43,196 nucleotides of DNA from Asparagopsis taxiformis (GCA_030407315.1 JALQPE010002278.1:1-43196); one strand, 5' to 3'. Counted from the stretch's first letter, positions 26,538 through 37,059 are shown. The notes: generated from the sequence alone by a model not told the origin. Translations and numbers: made by a program.

Positions 26538-27836
26538 ATGCATATACACCCTCCCAACAATTCTTGCTTGGAAACGGCTATCACAGATATGTCCAGCTCT
26601 TTTTTCAAACAAAAGAATATTTCCGGTACACAAGATGCTCATTCCACACCACGAGACACATCCATCATGGCGCTTTTCGCGGATGTTATGGAGGGTTCCC
26701 CTAACATGCGAGTAGATCCACGTTCTTGTGTCCCTCTAACCTCTGTTCGACAGATTTCAAGATCTGGTGTTATGAGATTGAAGGCAATTTTCAACGGTTC
26801 TAGCTTCGATCGGGACACGAGAAATGGTCGAGTAGATAACGACAGATACGGTCAAGGTTTCATTGCTGGTTCCGATAACGGGATCGTAGTCGAACTCACT
26901 GGTGGTCTGAAACGCCACGTAGTAGACTTCTTCCGATCTATGAAAGGATCCGATGGAAAACCTCTTTCCGAGTCTCAGGCAGTCGAAAAAGCAGAAGGTC
27001 GTTCTGTTTGGTATGGTGTAGTAGATGGGATGCATAGACTCACCGCAATTCTGGAGCTGATGGATGAGAGCCCAGATGTATGGGAGTCATTTCTCTGGCC
27101 CGTTACTATTCTGATAGGCGGTCATTGCTTACAAGTTTTGAAACAGTTGGGACGGCATCAAAACAGGAAGCACGATGCATCCTTTTTCATCGAGTCCACG
27201 TTGTACGATACGCTAATTGGTCTTCGCGAAGAATCAGATCGGTTAAGGACGATGTCGAACGGGAAGCAACCAACTGCAAAGCAAATTGCCTCTGCATATG
27301 ATGGATGCACACATCTCAAAGATAACACTATGAGACAAACAGCTACTACGGCTGTTCGAGTACCACTAAAAGTCATTCATGAAATTGGTAAGATAATGAA
27401 CTCGGAACATCCAGAGCTTGCGGAACCCCTCTCATCAGGAGAGAAAATTGGTGACTCCGTGTCTGCAATGCACACAGTTGACTGTCGGGTGTTCCGTAAG
27501 TTCATTAACATTACATCGATCAAGTCAGCTACCAAGTTTATGAACGCTACGGGGCCGGACGCAGAACAAAATCAGATCAACACACTGTATCGCCTCAGAG
27601 AAATTTCGAGGTCGAATAAGTTTAAAGCAGCATCCTACAAAGCCACAGTAGAGCAATTCGAAAGCGCTTGTCATGCTTTGAGGGAGGCTAGGAAGTTCGA
27701 GTCCCTCATCGAGGAGGAAACATGGCCCTCTGTCATGGAAGCAATCAAGAATAACCTTCTTAGATCGACTAAGTTCGATACAGAAGTTTGTGCTAACTCT
27801 CTGGTAACGACACAGAAATTCTTGAAACGCTCTTGA
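26538..27836 (+). CDS. Unknown protein with ParB-like DGxHR motif
   Basis: 432 residues from the first ATG (26538); later ATGs at residues 18 and 44 are also possible. I do not recognise the family. The core has GIVVELTGGLKRHVVDFFRS, then GRSVWYGVVDGMHRLTAI at residues 154-171. V-DG-x-HR-x-A is the pattern of ParB/sulfiredoxin-fold nucleotide-binding or nuclease domains. The C-terminal half is helical and charged. There is no signal peptide or membrane segment. The frame is intact for 1.3 kb, unlike nearly all its neighbours, which argues for recent function. It directly precedes the GGCAGTA array. A mobile-element origin is possible but unproven. Confidence 0.6.
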   Translation: MHIHPPNNSCLETAITDMSSSFFKQKNISGTQDAHSTPRDTSIMALFADVMEGSPNMRVDPRSCVPLTSVRQISRSGVMRLKAIFNGSSFDRDTRNGRVDNDRYGQGFIAGSDNGIVVELTGGLKRHVVDFFRSMKGSDGKPLSESQAVEKAEGRSVWYGVVDGMHRLTAILELMDESPDVWESFLWPVTILIGGHCLQVLKQLGRHQNRKHDASFFIESTLYDTLIGLREESDRLRTMSNGKQPTAKQIASAYDGCTHLKDNTMRQTATTAVRVPLKVIHEIGKIMNSEHPELAEPLSSGEKIGDSVSAMHTVDCRVFRKFINITSIKSATKFMNATGPDAEQNQINTLYRLREISRSNKFKAASYKATVEQFESACHALREARKFESLIEEETWPSVMEAIKNNLLRSTKFDTEVCANSLVTTQKFLKRS

Positions 27837-28129
27837 AGCAATACCGAAAAGTCTGTCCAGAGGCAGCACCAATGAAGGAAAAGAAATACATTGAGCAAAA
27901 TAGGAGCATTTCAGAGTATGATTCTGTTCAAGTTGATGGTGATCTTTCAGAGTGTGCCTTACCCAATGAGAATGATGGAGGTGAAGAACAAATAATAGAA
28001 AAGGGTGAAGTCAGCGCAGAAACTGTCGCTAGGTCTGAACAAGAGCATAATGAAGTTGTTAAGCCTTCCGAGAGCAAAACTTCACTACTGTGTCTGAAAT
28101 CGGGCTGGGGCAGTACTGTACGGCAGTAA
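27837..28129 (+). other. Out-of-frame acidic tail after the ParB-like gene
   Basis: In the +2 frame the sequence reads on from about 27812 as EILETLLKQYRKVCPEAAP, then a Glu/Ser-rich low-complexity tail to a stop at 28129, some 20 bases inside the repeat array. Its protein-like composition suggests it was once the C-terminus of the preceding gene and was lost by a single-base shift near 27805-27815. Confidence 0.4.
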
Positions 28130-29300
28130 AATTTACTGCCTGAGGCAGTAAAATTTAGTACTGTAAAAATATAAATTAATGCCCTACTTGCCGGCAGTAC
28201 AGTGCACTGCCCGGAGGCAGTGGCCATGTGCTGCCGACGGCAGTAGAAAGTACTGCCTGGATGTATGACGTGAGGCAGTGGTGGGAGGCAGTGATAGTTG
28301 CTGGATTTAGATTGTCTTTCTGGCAGTGATTTGTGCTACATTGGCCTGTAAAATAAAGTAGTATATTGTGCTGACTTGGGCAGCACGGGGAGGGAGTAAA
28401 ATATGCTGTCCAGGAATATGGCCCACGGCAGTACTATTTGGTGGCGTGGGATGCACCGTGTGGCAGTAGAAGCTAGTGTTTCCGGCAGCGTGCTGTGCTG
28501 GCTGCGGGCCCGAATGACGGCAGCACATTTTGCTATATTTAGGTAGTGCCCCGATGTACTGTATGATACTGCCTGCAAGTCATGGCAGAGGCAGAGAAAT
28601 GTACTGTATTCTATTATTGGACAAAGCAGTAATTTCTGCTGCTGTGTGGTGCTGCTTTTTTTTGTACTTACAGGTAGTGACAAGTCTATGTTCTGGCAGT
28701 AGAGTAATGCAGTGGAATATGATGACAGCAGACATGCTTCGAGGCTGTGTATTCTACTGCCTGTGGAAGCGAGTGGGGACAGTAAATTATGATGTCTGAC
28801 GAAATGTGTGAAAGCAATGAAATGAGGTGCTGATAGTCTCTGGGAAAAGCTGCCTGGTAGTACTGCTTTATGATACGAAAAGTGCTACCGTACCGTGCTA
28901 CTTGCCGTGGTGGAAAGTGCTGCCGTGCTCTACTACTTGCGTATGTGTAAATCACTGCCACGCTGTACTGCTCCAGGATATGTGAATTGCTGCCCCACAG
29001 CACTACAAAAAGTAGTAGATTTTGATGTATTATAGAGCTGTCCAGATCAGCGTAAAGTACTGTCTGATAGTGTGGTACTCGACAGGGGCATAGGACAGTA
29101 CCAGTTACTGCCTGTGGCAGTGCAGTGTACTACCTGGAAGTGCTACCTGTGGCAGTACATTTCACTACCTGGAACTAGTGCTTGAGACAGTACAATTTAC
29201 TGCCGGGAAGTCTATACTGAACCAGTAAATTGTAGTGCCTGGCGGTACTGACTCGGGCAGAACGGGAAAGTAGTAGAATATGATGCCTAGGGTAATACTT
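28106..29300. repeat. GGCAGTA/TACTGCC repeat array, left block
   Basis: Dozens of GGCAGTA, CAGTACTG and TACTGCC words in both orientations, spaced 10-40 bases apart, often as small palindromes (GGCAGTAAAATTTACTGCC at 28123-28141). There is no fixed period. The same array type returns at 42805, where TACTGTACGGCAGTA is shared with this block. Confidence 0.75.
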
Positions 29301-29492
29301 TCTAGTGCCTACAATTGATGTTCAGGACGATAGAATGAGGTGGAAATGCCATTCCAGCCGCATGTTCAGGCATCTGGCTACGAAATGTCGGGCAGAATGG
29401 AGTATCTCTCTCGGTGGTCTTCATAGAAATGTATAGGGATAACCAAGTGTGATCTAAAAGGATGTCAGAATTTTTATGTAGCAAGGACAAAG

Positions 29493-29553
29493 ATGCCTGA
29501 GGGAATGTTTCAGTTCGAACTGAAACATTCCTTCAGGCATGATAGATCTATCA
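29493..29553. repeat. 48-bp palindrome followed by a 14-bp palindrome
   Basis: 29493-29540 is a zero-loop inverted repeat, arms of 24 bases with one mismatch, centred on TTCGAA. TGATAGATCTATCA (29540-29553) follows directly. Confidence 0.8.
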
Positions 29554-29815
29554 TTAGACTAGACTACTCATCAAATCGAACTATCGTATCTAAAATCTTA
29601 CTATCTCTACATCCAGGACTATTGTGCAAGCAAATCGAGTTCCTTGCTGTTTCAAAACTACATGCGATGTTCAGACAGGATGGAAATAAACACCATTACA
29701 GATGATTTGCAACAGGTTAGCAATCGGATATAGAAAAGTATTGTAAAGGATGAGAAGAACATGAGTATGAATGGAATGAACAAACTTACCATCATTGAAC
29801 TATTTTTGCAAGCAA

Positions 29816-29885
29816 AGGTATTGGTTGTAGGTTGGAATGATGAAAGCTTGCAAGCTTTCGTCATTCCACCCTGCAAGCAATACCT
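29816..29885. repeat. 70-bp palindrome
   Basis: Zero-loop inverted repeat with 35-base arms and four mismatches, centred on AAGCTTGCAAGCTT (29844-29857). Confidence 0.8.
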
Positions 29886-31280
29886 ATGCCAGAAGCATTT
29901 CCAATCAATAGACTACAATAGGATCAGCGAAGAACGATACTCATGGTTAGTGCACTATCTTCCATGGAAAACATGTGGAAAGAAAAGAGGAAGGGGAAAG
30001 ATACCTCTACGACAACATACCAGCCTTACCTGTCATCTTCATGATACCCGGATGATGAAATGGTCCTATACGTCGCGCATCAACAGCCTTAAATAGACAG
30101 CTCATCCACCCATGATGAACTCGTCGTAACTGGAAGGCAGATGATTTGGCAGACGATGATGTGGCAGATGATTTGGCAGCGGATGATCTGTCAAATTTTC
30201 TGGACGCGGGAAATTAACAGTAATTGAAATCAGGCCCCTTAAAACCAACCTAAAATTCTTGGTGCTGATGCCCAGGCGTATACCGAAGAAGAAACAGAAT
30301 TTGAGCAATTTTGATCGCACTGTGTATTCAATACTGAATCGAAAAGATTCCGTCCGCGTGCAGAATGTGGTTGAATTATAGGGAGGTATTGAACAATCTT
30401 AACAGTAACTCAATTTCAACTCTCGTTGTGTCGGCGAAACTTGTTGCGGAAACAGCGCTGGAAGCTATAAAGAAGGTCCGGCAGTCTTGAGTGCGTGTGG
30501 GGAAGCTGAAATTTGAGAAAGTGCGTCGGATTGCGCGCAGTTGTAGTCATTGAAGGTTAAAGAGATATAAAACAGTAATAGTTAGTTGTAGCTGATAGTC
30601 AATAATCCGTGCACTATTGGTGGGAGCTGCGAGGTGGGCTTTGGCGGTCTGCCTAGTGATCCCTTGGAGACTAGCAATTAGTTCAACAAACCAAAATGAC
30701 CTATTGTGAATGCGGGAAGTGACGGTTTTGAGATGACTGCGTACTAAGTGCAATTGAGAACAGTTGTGAATTTAGAGGAAAAATTGTCCATCTTTGATGA
30801 ATAGCAGCGTTCATACTCCCTGGAGAATGAATCTCAACGCTATTGTAGCGCGAGAAAGTGCTCTCTCCTTCAAATTAGTGGCCTGACCAAACAGTGACAC
30901 TACTGCAAGGCTGTGCTGTTTCAAAATCACCATGGTGCGAAAGAGAGATAAAATAAAACAAATTCTTCTGTTTTATCTTTGTAGAAAATCGACAGAATGA
31001 ATATCGTTTCATTTGAGACCTATAATCATGGCCGACAGAGATGGGATCATAGCTTTGGCTCTGTTCGTTTCTACGGGTTTTCGACTCATTACCCGCATAG
31101 TATTGTGCTGCCTGCGACTGTGGAGATGATACTCTGCGCAAGCGCAATACGAGAACATACATGCATGCGCTTAGATTTTTTTGACAACAAAGAGATCAGC
31201 TATCAGCAAATGACCTGCTGTATGCAGCTAGTCATAGGAACCCAAAAATAACAATTACTTCTCCAAACACCAAATCAGGT
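29886..31280. other. No gene recognised
   Basis: No convincing coding frame. It contains a short minisatellite at 30134-30190 built on GGCAGATGATTT. The rest shows nothing I can name. Confidence 0.5.
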
Positions 31281-31289
31281 GTAGTACAC

Positions 31290-31625
31290 TCATTAGCGGC
31301 ACAGCAGCCAGCCTAGCATACCAATGAGCGCAGTGCACCTGTCCATCGGAACCCAGGAACTATACCCGGTATTAGGTTACTTTCACTTAGCCAAACCAGG
31401 TGCATTGCAATCATCGGCGGGATGAGATGGTTGCGGTGTGGCCAATAAGCGCACTACACCTGGACATTGAAACCCAGAAACTATACCCGGTATTATTTTC
31501 AAATCACCAAACCAGGTGCAGTGCACTGATTGGCGGCACAGCAGCCAGCTCTGCCGACCAATGAGTGCATTGCACCTGGACATTGGATCCCAGGAACTAT
31601 ACCCGGTATTATTTTCACCAGACTC
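31290..31625. repeat. Dyad satellite, diverged subfamily
   Basis: Three units (TATACCCGGTATT cores at 31361, 31482 and 31598, period 116-121). Each has CAGGTGCA...ATTGG facing CCAAT...TGCACCTG. This is the architecture of the 33.9-34.9 kb array with different sequence. It abuts the SHPRH relic. Confidence 0.7.
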
Positions 31626-31647
31626 AGGACGATCCCAGCTACACTAT

Positions 31648-33330
31648 GCCTAGCAAGACTCGTCTCTTCCAGCCTGCGCTTCCAAAGATATATTCATACT
31701 CGGCTCCACCAACACCACATGACTCGCTTCTGTAAGATTGAGACCAGCACCTGCACGATGCAGAGGTAGTAAAAGAACGTTGAAATCTATGCTTGATTTG
31801 AACTTGTCCACCATCTTCGCAAACACCATAGGACCTTTCTCAAGCGCCCCATTCAAATGCGTGATACCGTTCGTTTCGAGTGCTGTCGAGATCATTTGCA
31901 GCACGCTTTGCCACTCGGAGAATACCGTAACTTTCCGCGTAGCGTCCACTTGCCATATGCCGCGCAGCAATCGGATAATAGGACTTGCTTTAGCTCCAAC
32001 AAAGCCGCGCACCGCAGCTTTGCTGTCATAAAAAATTGACTTCCGTTCACCGCTAGTCGTCTCCGCCTTTTGTCGTTTTCGACTTGGCGAGATCAAAGCG
32101 TCTATGTCTTCCTCTTCTTGTGAACCGGGTGACGGCGGCAGCCCACTACCATGACCTTTCCTTTTTCCAAGTCCACCAGGAACAGTAAAACTAATTTCAT
32201 CTACAGGGCAACGTACACGACACGTCGTACAAGCAATGCTCTGTACTCTCGTTCGCAACTCCTGTTTCTTAATCATCATTAATGTGCAGTCGCACCAAAA
32301 TGCATGACCACACACAAACAACGTAGTTCGCATCTGTTCCATATTAAACTCGGCCATACAAACAGCACAATGCCTTATCTCAGCACTCATCACCACTTTG
32401 GCCGATTCGCCTTCAGATCCCTTTGCCGCTTTCTGTAGTGATCACAGGTAAACCAGAATTCCTCGTTTGGCTCCAAAATCTACTTCTGCTACCGCTTTGC
32501 CGTTGGAGAACTCGAAATTGCGCGCAGGTAGGGTTGATAGGGTGAAATGATGTAGTAGGTCATATTATGTCAGGCGCATCGTATCTTCGTCTCCGTCCAG
32601 GAGCGTACTTCTCTTCGAAGACATGTTCACTTCGTCCATTCTAGCCAATAATGTACGCTCGGCTTCAAACACCTCCTTGGCACAACCGTGCTCCTTCTTC
32701 AATTGGTTGAAGTCGGCGAGCCATTCTTCCATGCCATTTTGGACACCTGGACTTCCAAACTTGGGAATAATCGAAGCCAGCAGCAGCAAAATCGTTTGTA
32801 CTGCTCCTTGAAACTGTATACTTGCGTTATGTTGCGGACCCGTTCTTCTTCCCGTTCCTCGCTTTCATTAATCTCACCGTTCTCATCTAGCTCAATTATC
32901 TCATAATTTTCATTCTCCCTCAATGAATGCATTCGCCTTTCCACTTCGGTGAACCATGGTTACTGAACCATGGATACTGCAGTATTCAGAACGGTAATGT
33001 TTGCATGTTGGCCCAGTACCATTTTCACGGCACTTTGAACAAAGACCTGATTCCACCACGTCTGCCGCAGAAGGTTAAACAGATCCAGGAAGGCTAAAGA
33101 GTGTACACTCTCAAACACGTGTTTGAAAGTCACATTCGCGCCTTTTGTAGTGCCTTGAGTTCAGATTGTATCATGCCATTGATCGAGTTGAATGAATGCA
33201 GCCGATTTCCTAAAGTGTGAATTCCCAGTTCACTGCCTGGAATGGCATCGATTAGCTTCCGGACGACCCTGTCCAAGAATGCATCTCTGTCCTGTACCAT
33301 TGCAAGAGCCACTTCCCACCATGTTGCGCA
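31648..33330 (-). pseudogene. SHPRH: Decayed SHPRH-like RING/helicase gene
   Basis: SHPRH proteins are SNF2-type ATPases with a RING E3 ligase inside the helicase, acting in PCNA ubiquitination and DNA-damage tolerance. On the minus strand: helical linker (FLDRVVRKLIDAIP, SLAFLDLFNLLRQTWWNQ), a TAA at about 32967, an acidic stretch, then from 32396 a RING (CAVC, CGHAFWCDC, CTTC) and the helicase C-terminal lobe (VTVFSEWQSVLQMI, LLLPLHRAGAGLNLTEASHVVLVEP, EAQAGR). In the RING, Trp takes the place of the Cys expected after CGHAF. The frame ends at TAG 31650, just where motif VI (RxHRxGQ) should follow, and satellite DNA begins within about 25 bases. Upstream ATPase parts are absent. Confidence 0.6.
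33099..33126. repeat. Adjacent palindromes
   Basis: GAGTGTACACTC (33099-33110) and TCAAACACGTGTTTGA (33111-33126) are two perfect palindromes lying end to end inside the SHPRH relic. Confidence 0.7.
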
Positions 33331-33366
33331 AATGTCCCGTAGAATATATTTGAATAAAGCAAACTA

Positions 33367-33897
33367 TCACAAACCGAAGGATTGAAACACTAGAATGCTA
33401 CTCTTGTCGCTTACAACTGCTATGCTATCCAACTTTGCGAGTGAGCGATTCGAAGAGGCCGCCAAAACGACTTCAACTTGTTTCCACCTACATTCTGCAA
33501 ATAGACTTGCAATGCATTCAATTACTTCTGTATTAGTGAGTTTACGATAATTATCTGCAGCGAGAGAATATCGTTCAGCGACGCAGTAGATATAGTCTGC
33601 CTCTAAATTTGCATAGAGTACCTCCGGGGTATCAAAAATTTGTTTAAGAGTGCATCAAACCGCGTGAACAGTTTTCTCGCCCTCAAGATCATCGGTTGTG
33701 GGTATAACTGCTCTCCTCTATAGAGGAGAACCTATGTAGCCTTCAGATAAAAACGTCTCTCGAATTTCTGAGGCGGATCTGGCCATATTGCGGAGAGAAT
33801 CGCAGACAGGAAGTGAACTTGCTTCACACATGGAGTACACCTTTTCTGCAGCACTGATAAAATCCTTGTACCTGGTTACCAGGAGTTCACGCAGCGA
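33367..33897 (-). pseudogene. COG1-like N-terminal relic
   Basis: One frame on the minus strand, lacking an ATG, reads DSLRELLVTRYKDFISAAEK, then VYSMCEASSLPVCDSLRNM, and after stops TLKQIFDTPEVLYANLEADY. This follows the COG1/LDLB pattern (LRelvgerYrdLi.aA..I..M, then tPE.l...Le), a subunit of the conserved oligomeric Golgi tethering complex. In-frame TAG and TGA codons interrupt it, and the first lies in an 18-bp palindrome (33712-33729). The 5' end stops where the satellite array begins. Identification is by pattern only. Confidence 0.45.
33712..33729. repeat. 18-bp perfect palindrome
   Basis: TCTCCTCTATAGAGGAGA, within the COG1-like relic. Confidence 0.75.
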
Positions 33898-33919
33898 GTC
33901 TTACTTCTCCGATGCTTCA

Positions 33920-34902
33920 GTCGACCGGTAGCCAATGGTCGTGCTGCACCTGTACTTGGCTGACCCAAAATAATACCGGGTATTATTTTGCCATACCAAA
34001 TGCCAGGTGCAGCACTGCCATTGGCTACAGGCTGCCGGCCTCCCCTGGCCAATGACAGTACTGCACCTGTACTTGGCATACCCAAAATAATACCGGGTAT
34101 TATTTTGCCATATCAAATGACAGGTGCAGCACTGCCAGTGGCTACAGGCGGCCGGCAGACCGGCAGCCAATGGCAGTACTGCACCTGTACTTGGCATACC
34201 CAAAATAATACCGGGTATTATTTTTCCGTACCAAATGCCAGGTGCAGCACTGCCATTGGCTACAGGCGGCCGGCCGACCGGCAGCCAATGACAGTACTGC
34301 ACCTGTACTTGGCATACCCAAAATAATACCGGGTATTATTTTGCCATATCAAATGACAGGTGCAGCACTGCCAGTGGCTACAGGCGGCCGGCAGACCGGC
34401 AGCCAATGGCAGTACTGCACCTGTACTTGGCATACCCAAAATAATACCGGGTATTATTTTTCCATACCAAATGACAGGTGCAGCACTGCCATTGGCTACA
34501 GGCGGCCGGCCGACCGGCAGCCAATGGCAGCACTGCACCTGTACTTAGCAGACCCAAAATAATACCGGGTATTATTTTGCCATACAAAAGCCAGGTGCAG
34601 CACTGCCATTGGCTACAGGCTGCCGGCCGCCTGTAGCCAATGGCAGTGCTGCACCTGTACTTGGCATACCCAAAATAATACCGGGTATTATTTTGCCATA
34701 CCAAATGACAGGTGCAGCACTGCCAGTGGCTGCCGGACGGCTGGCGGCCTCTGGCCAATGACAGTACTGCACCTGTACTTGGCATACCCAAAATAATACC
34801 GGGTATTATTTTGCCAGACAAAAGCCAGGTGCAACACAGCCAGTGGTTGCAGTCTGACTCCACAAGCTGGGCCCATGGCTGTGCTGGACCTTTTTTTAGG
34901 TG
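33920..34902. repeat. 117-bp dyad satellite array (eight units)
   Basis: The core AAAATAATACC-G-GGTATTATTTT (11-bp arms) starts at 33967, 34084, 34202, 34320, 34438, 34556, 34672 and 34790, a period of 116-118. Between cores is a second inverted repeat, AGGTGCAG.ACTGCCATTGGCT facing its complement with about one mismatch, around a GC-rich centre. Each unit so carries inverted CCAAT boxes and inverted CAGGTG E-boxes. The array ends CATGGCTGTGCTGGACC, a T run, then AGGTGTAGTCTAGTAT, as does the array at 39.3 kb. Confidence 0.85.
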
Positions 34903-34905
34903 TAG

Positions 34906-34931
34906 TCTAGTATATATACTAGTATATATAC
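34906..34931. repeat. AT palindromes after the satellite
   Basis: AGTATATATACT occurs twice in tandem, each a perfect palindrome. Confidence 0.7.
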
Positions 34932-35031
34932 TAATATTCGAGACTAGACTGACGTAGATTTAACATCCTTGCGATGGTCATGCACGCGATGACTTAGGCC
35001 TGTGTTTAGCAAGTTACAGCTTGGTCGTCAG

Positions 35032-35244
35032 TTATATCATGTCAATCGAGATAAATATCACGCAGGCACAATTGTACGTAAGTTCGATAGAGTACGGGTC
35101 ACGATACCGCTCCCTGGCAAAGGACATGAAACCATTTGAAATGGTGCTGTGAAGAAGCTGCTGGCGTACTGTTCGCGCGTCTACAGCATCCATAAATGTT
35201 TCTAGACAATCTTCTTCAATTTCTTTTGATTCGGCTGCCATCAT
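35032..35244 (-). CDS. Possible VMA22/CCDC115-type first exon
   Basis: From ATG 35244 an acidic start (MMAAESKEIEEDCLETF) is followed by VRQQLLHSTISNGFMSFARERY. R-x-q-L then s-GF-x-s-x-A-R-x-R-Y is the pattern I know from VMA22/CCDC115, an ER assembly factor of the V-ATPase. After about 55 residues similarity stops; a donor-like TAC/GTACAA lies near 35078, and no second exon was found. It could be a first exon, a fragment or chance. Confidence 0.3.
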   Translation of the reverse strand: MMAAESKEIEEDCLETFMDAVDARTVRQQLLHSTISNGFMSFARERYRDPYSIELTYNCACVIFISIDMI

Positions 35245-35494
35245 CGTTCAACACAAGCTGGTTGCAAGCAAACGCCGCAAGGAACTGGAAAAGAACGACA
35301 ATGATAGTTTTGCAGGCTGTGCGTTGTCACAAACATTCCAACCTTTGACCACGGTGCATGCGCGTCAGTCCTTTCAAATTATGTGCGCTATCGCATTATG
35401 ATTCTCAGATTCGATTTCGATCATCATCGAAGGAGACCGAGGGAAACAACTTCATATTTATAATCTCTCTGTCCCAACACAACCAACACACAAG

Positions 35495-37055
35495 ATGACA
35501 AAGTGGGTTCATTTGGAAGCTTTCTTATTGCTTAGAATCACAATTGTGTACGTTGTTCTAGCTCCGTTTTGAAAGGTAAGCAAACAACAAACCATCCCAA
35601 CAACTGTGTAGCCTTCATTCACTCTCACAGATTTAATCAAATGTCCACAGGTGGAGGAGAGTTTCAACATGCAGGCAACCCATGATCTTCTCCACAAGTC
35701 ATGGCGCAACATGGCATCATTTGACCATATGTAATTCCCTGGTGTAGTGCCGCGTACCTTCATCGACCCATTAGTCATATCCACATTATCCTACATTCCA
35801 AAGGCTATCTTTCACTTATCGTCATTTGCAGCTCTACATCTTATTAGAATAATTCTGGGCATCCTCACGACAATCTCACAGCTCATCATTCGCAACTCTT
35901 TATCAAATCGCTTCACGCAATCCACCGGTACTTTCTACACATTAATCACAGCCTCCCAATTTCATCTACTTTTCTACGCTAGTCGAACTCTACTAAACGT
36001 CTTCGCTCTCGTTCTGACTAACTTGGCATTCGCCTATCGTATGCGATCCACATGCAACCATGCAGCGTACAATGCTATTATACATTATCGATTGCGTGTG
36101 CGCTCTTCCGCTCCGAACTCTGTCTATACATTTTCACGACACAGCTAATGGAGCTTGCAACGAAGAGTATTCAATTCATACCAACAATTATAAAAGGCGG
36201 GTATGCTGCTGTTCTCACAGCGATCTTGAGTATACTGGTTGAATCATACTTCTGGCATCGTCCAAGCTATCCGGAATTGGAAGTGTTTTATTTCAACATG
36301 GTAGTAAACAAGAGCTCTGCATGGGGCACCGAGCCCTTCCACTGGTACTTTACAAATGCTCTTCCGCGAGCATTGGGTTGATCGTATGTAGCGGCCATGT
36401 TAGCAGTGATTTCGCGGCGGCAACTTTTGTTATCATTTATCATTGGTAATGCCCGTTGTGGGCTTTGTCATGATGTATTCCGTGCTGCCTCACAAGGAGC
36501 TGCGATTTATTTTCTATGCCCTCCCCCCCCGTTCTTAACGTTGCTGCAGCGGTTGCGGCGGATAGCGCGTATCGAGGACAGAAGGGTCAGATGGAGATGA
36601 TATTCGCCAACTGGAGAGGCAGGGAGACAGAGATCGTGAAGGTGCAAAGGTGGTGGTTAATTTGAGATGCAGTTGTATTTATGTTGGTTCTGGCAAATTT
36701 GGCTGCAAGCACATTGCAGACAATTGTGTCTGTGTCGGCATCACGAGCAAATTATCCGTCGGGAGTTGCGATGCGCAAAATGCACGAGATAGAGGGGAGG
36801 CTGTATTCGCAGAGCGGTATGTGTGGGGAAGCGAGGGTTCACATCGATGTGGATAGTGCTATGAATGGGATCACACAATTTGTGTATGACCATGGCAGAA
36901 AGTGTCCGCAATGGAAGTATTCCAAAGAGGAGGATGTTGGAAAGATTGAGTGGAGAAGTTTCACTCATCTCATTTCAGCACAAGGATCTCATGAGGGGTT
37001 CAGCGTCATTCATGCGCAACTGAGTTTCGCGGGTATCTACTTGAGAAGAGGATGA
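35495..37055 (+). pseudogene. ALG12: Decayed ALG12 mannosyltransferase gene
   Basis: ALG12 (GT22) is an ER multi-pass enzyme adding the eighth mannose to the lipid-linked N-glycan precursor from dolichol-phosphate-mannose. Exon 1 is 35495-35575, ending ...LAPF-stop-K; a 75-nt GT-AG intron follows (35576-35650). Exon 2 opens VEESFNMQATHDLLH, then FPGVVPRTF, SRTL.NVFAL, VESYFWHRPSYPELEVFYFN, KSSAWGTEPFHWYF and the C-terminal HIDVDSAMNGITQF, all family hallmarks. Breaks: TGA at 35570, TAA at 35732, a shift near 36090, a stop after LPRALG at 36381, a +1 shift at a C8 run (36523-36530, in LPHKELRF...YALPP), and later shifts. It is a relic of a once complete gene; two breaks fall in homopolymers. 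Confidence 0.8.
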
Positions 37056-37059
37056 ATTC

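Noticed and set aside
33920..34902. CRISPR-like array
   Set aside because: Units are contiguous with no unique spacers, in eukaryotic DNA. It is a satellite.
35570..35734. Reassigned stop codons (alternative genetic code)
   Set aside because: TAA, TAG and TGA all interrupt relics, whereas intact copia and zinc-finger genes use TAA and TAG normally as stops.
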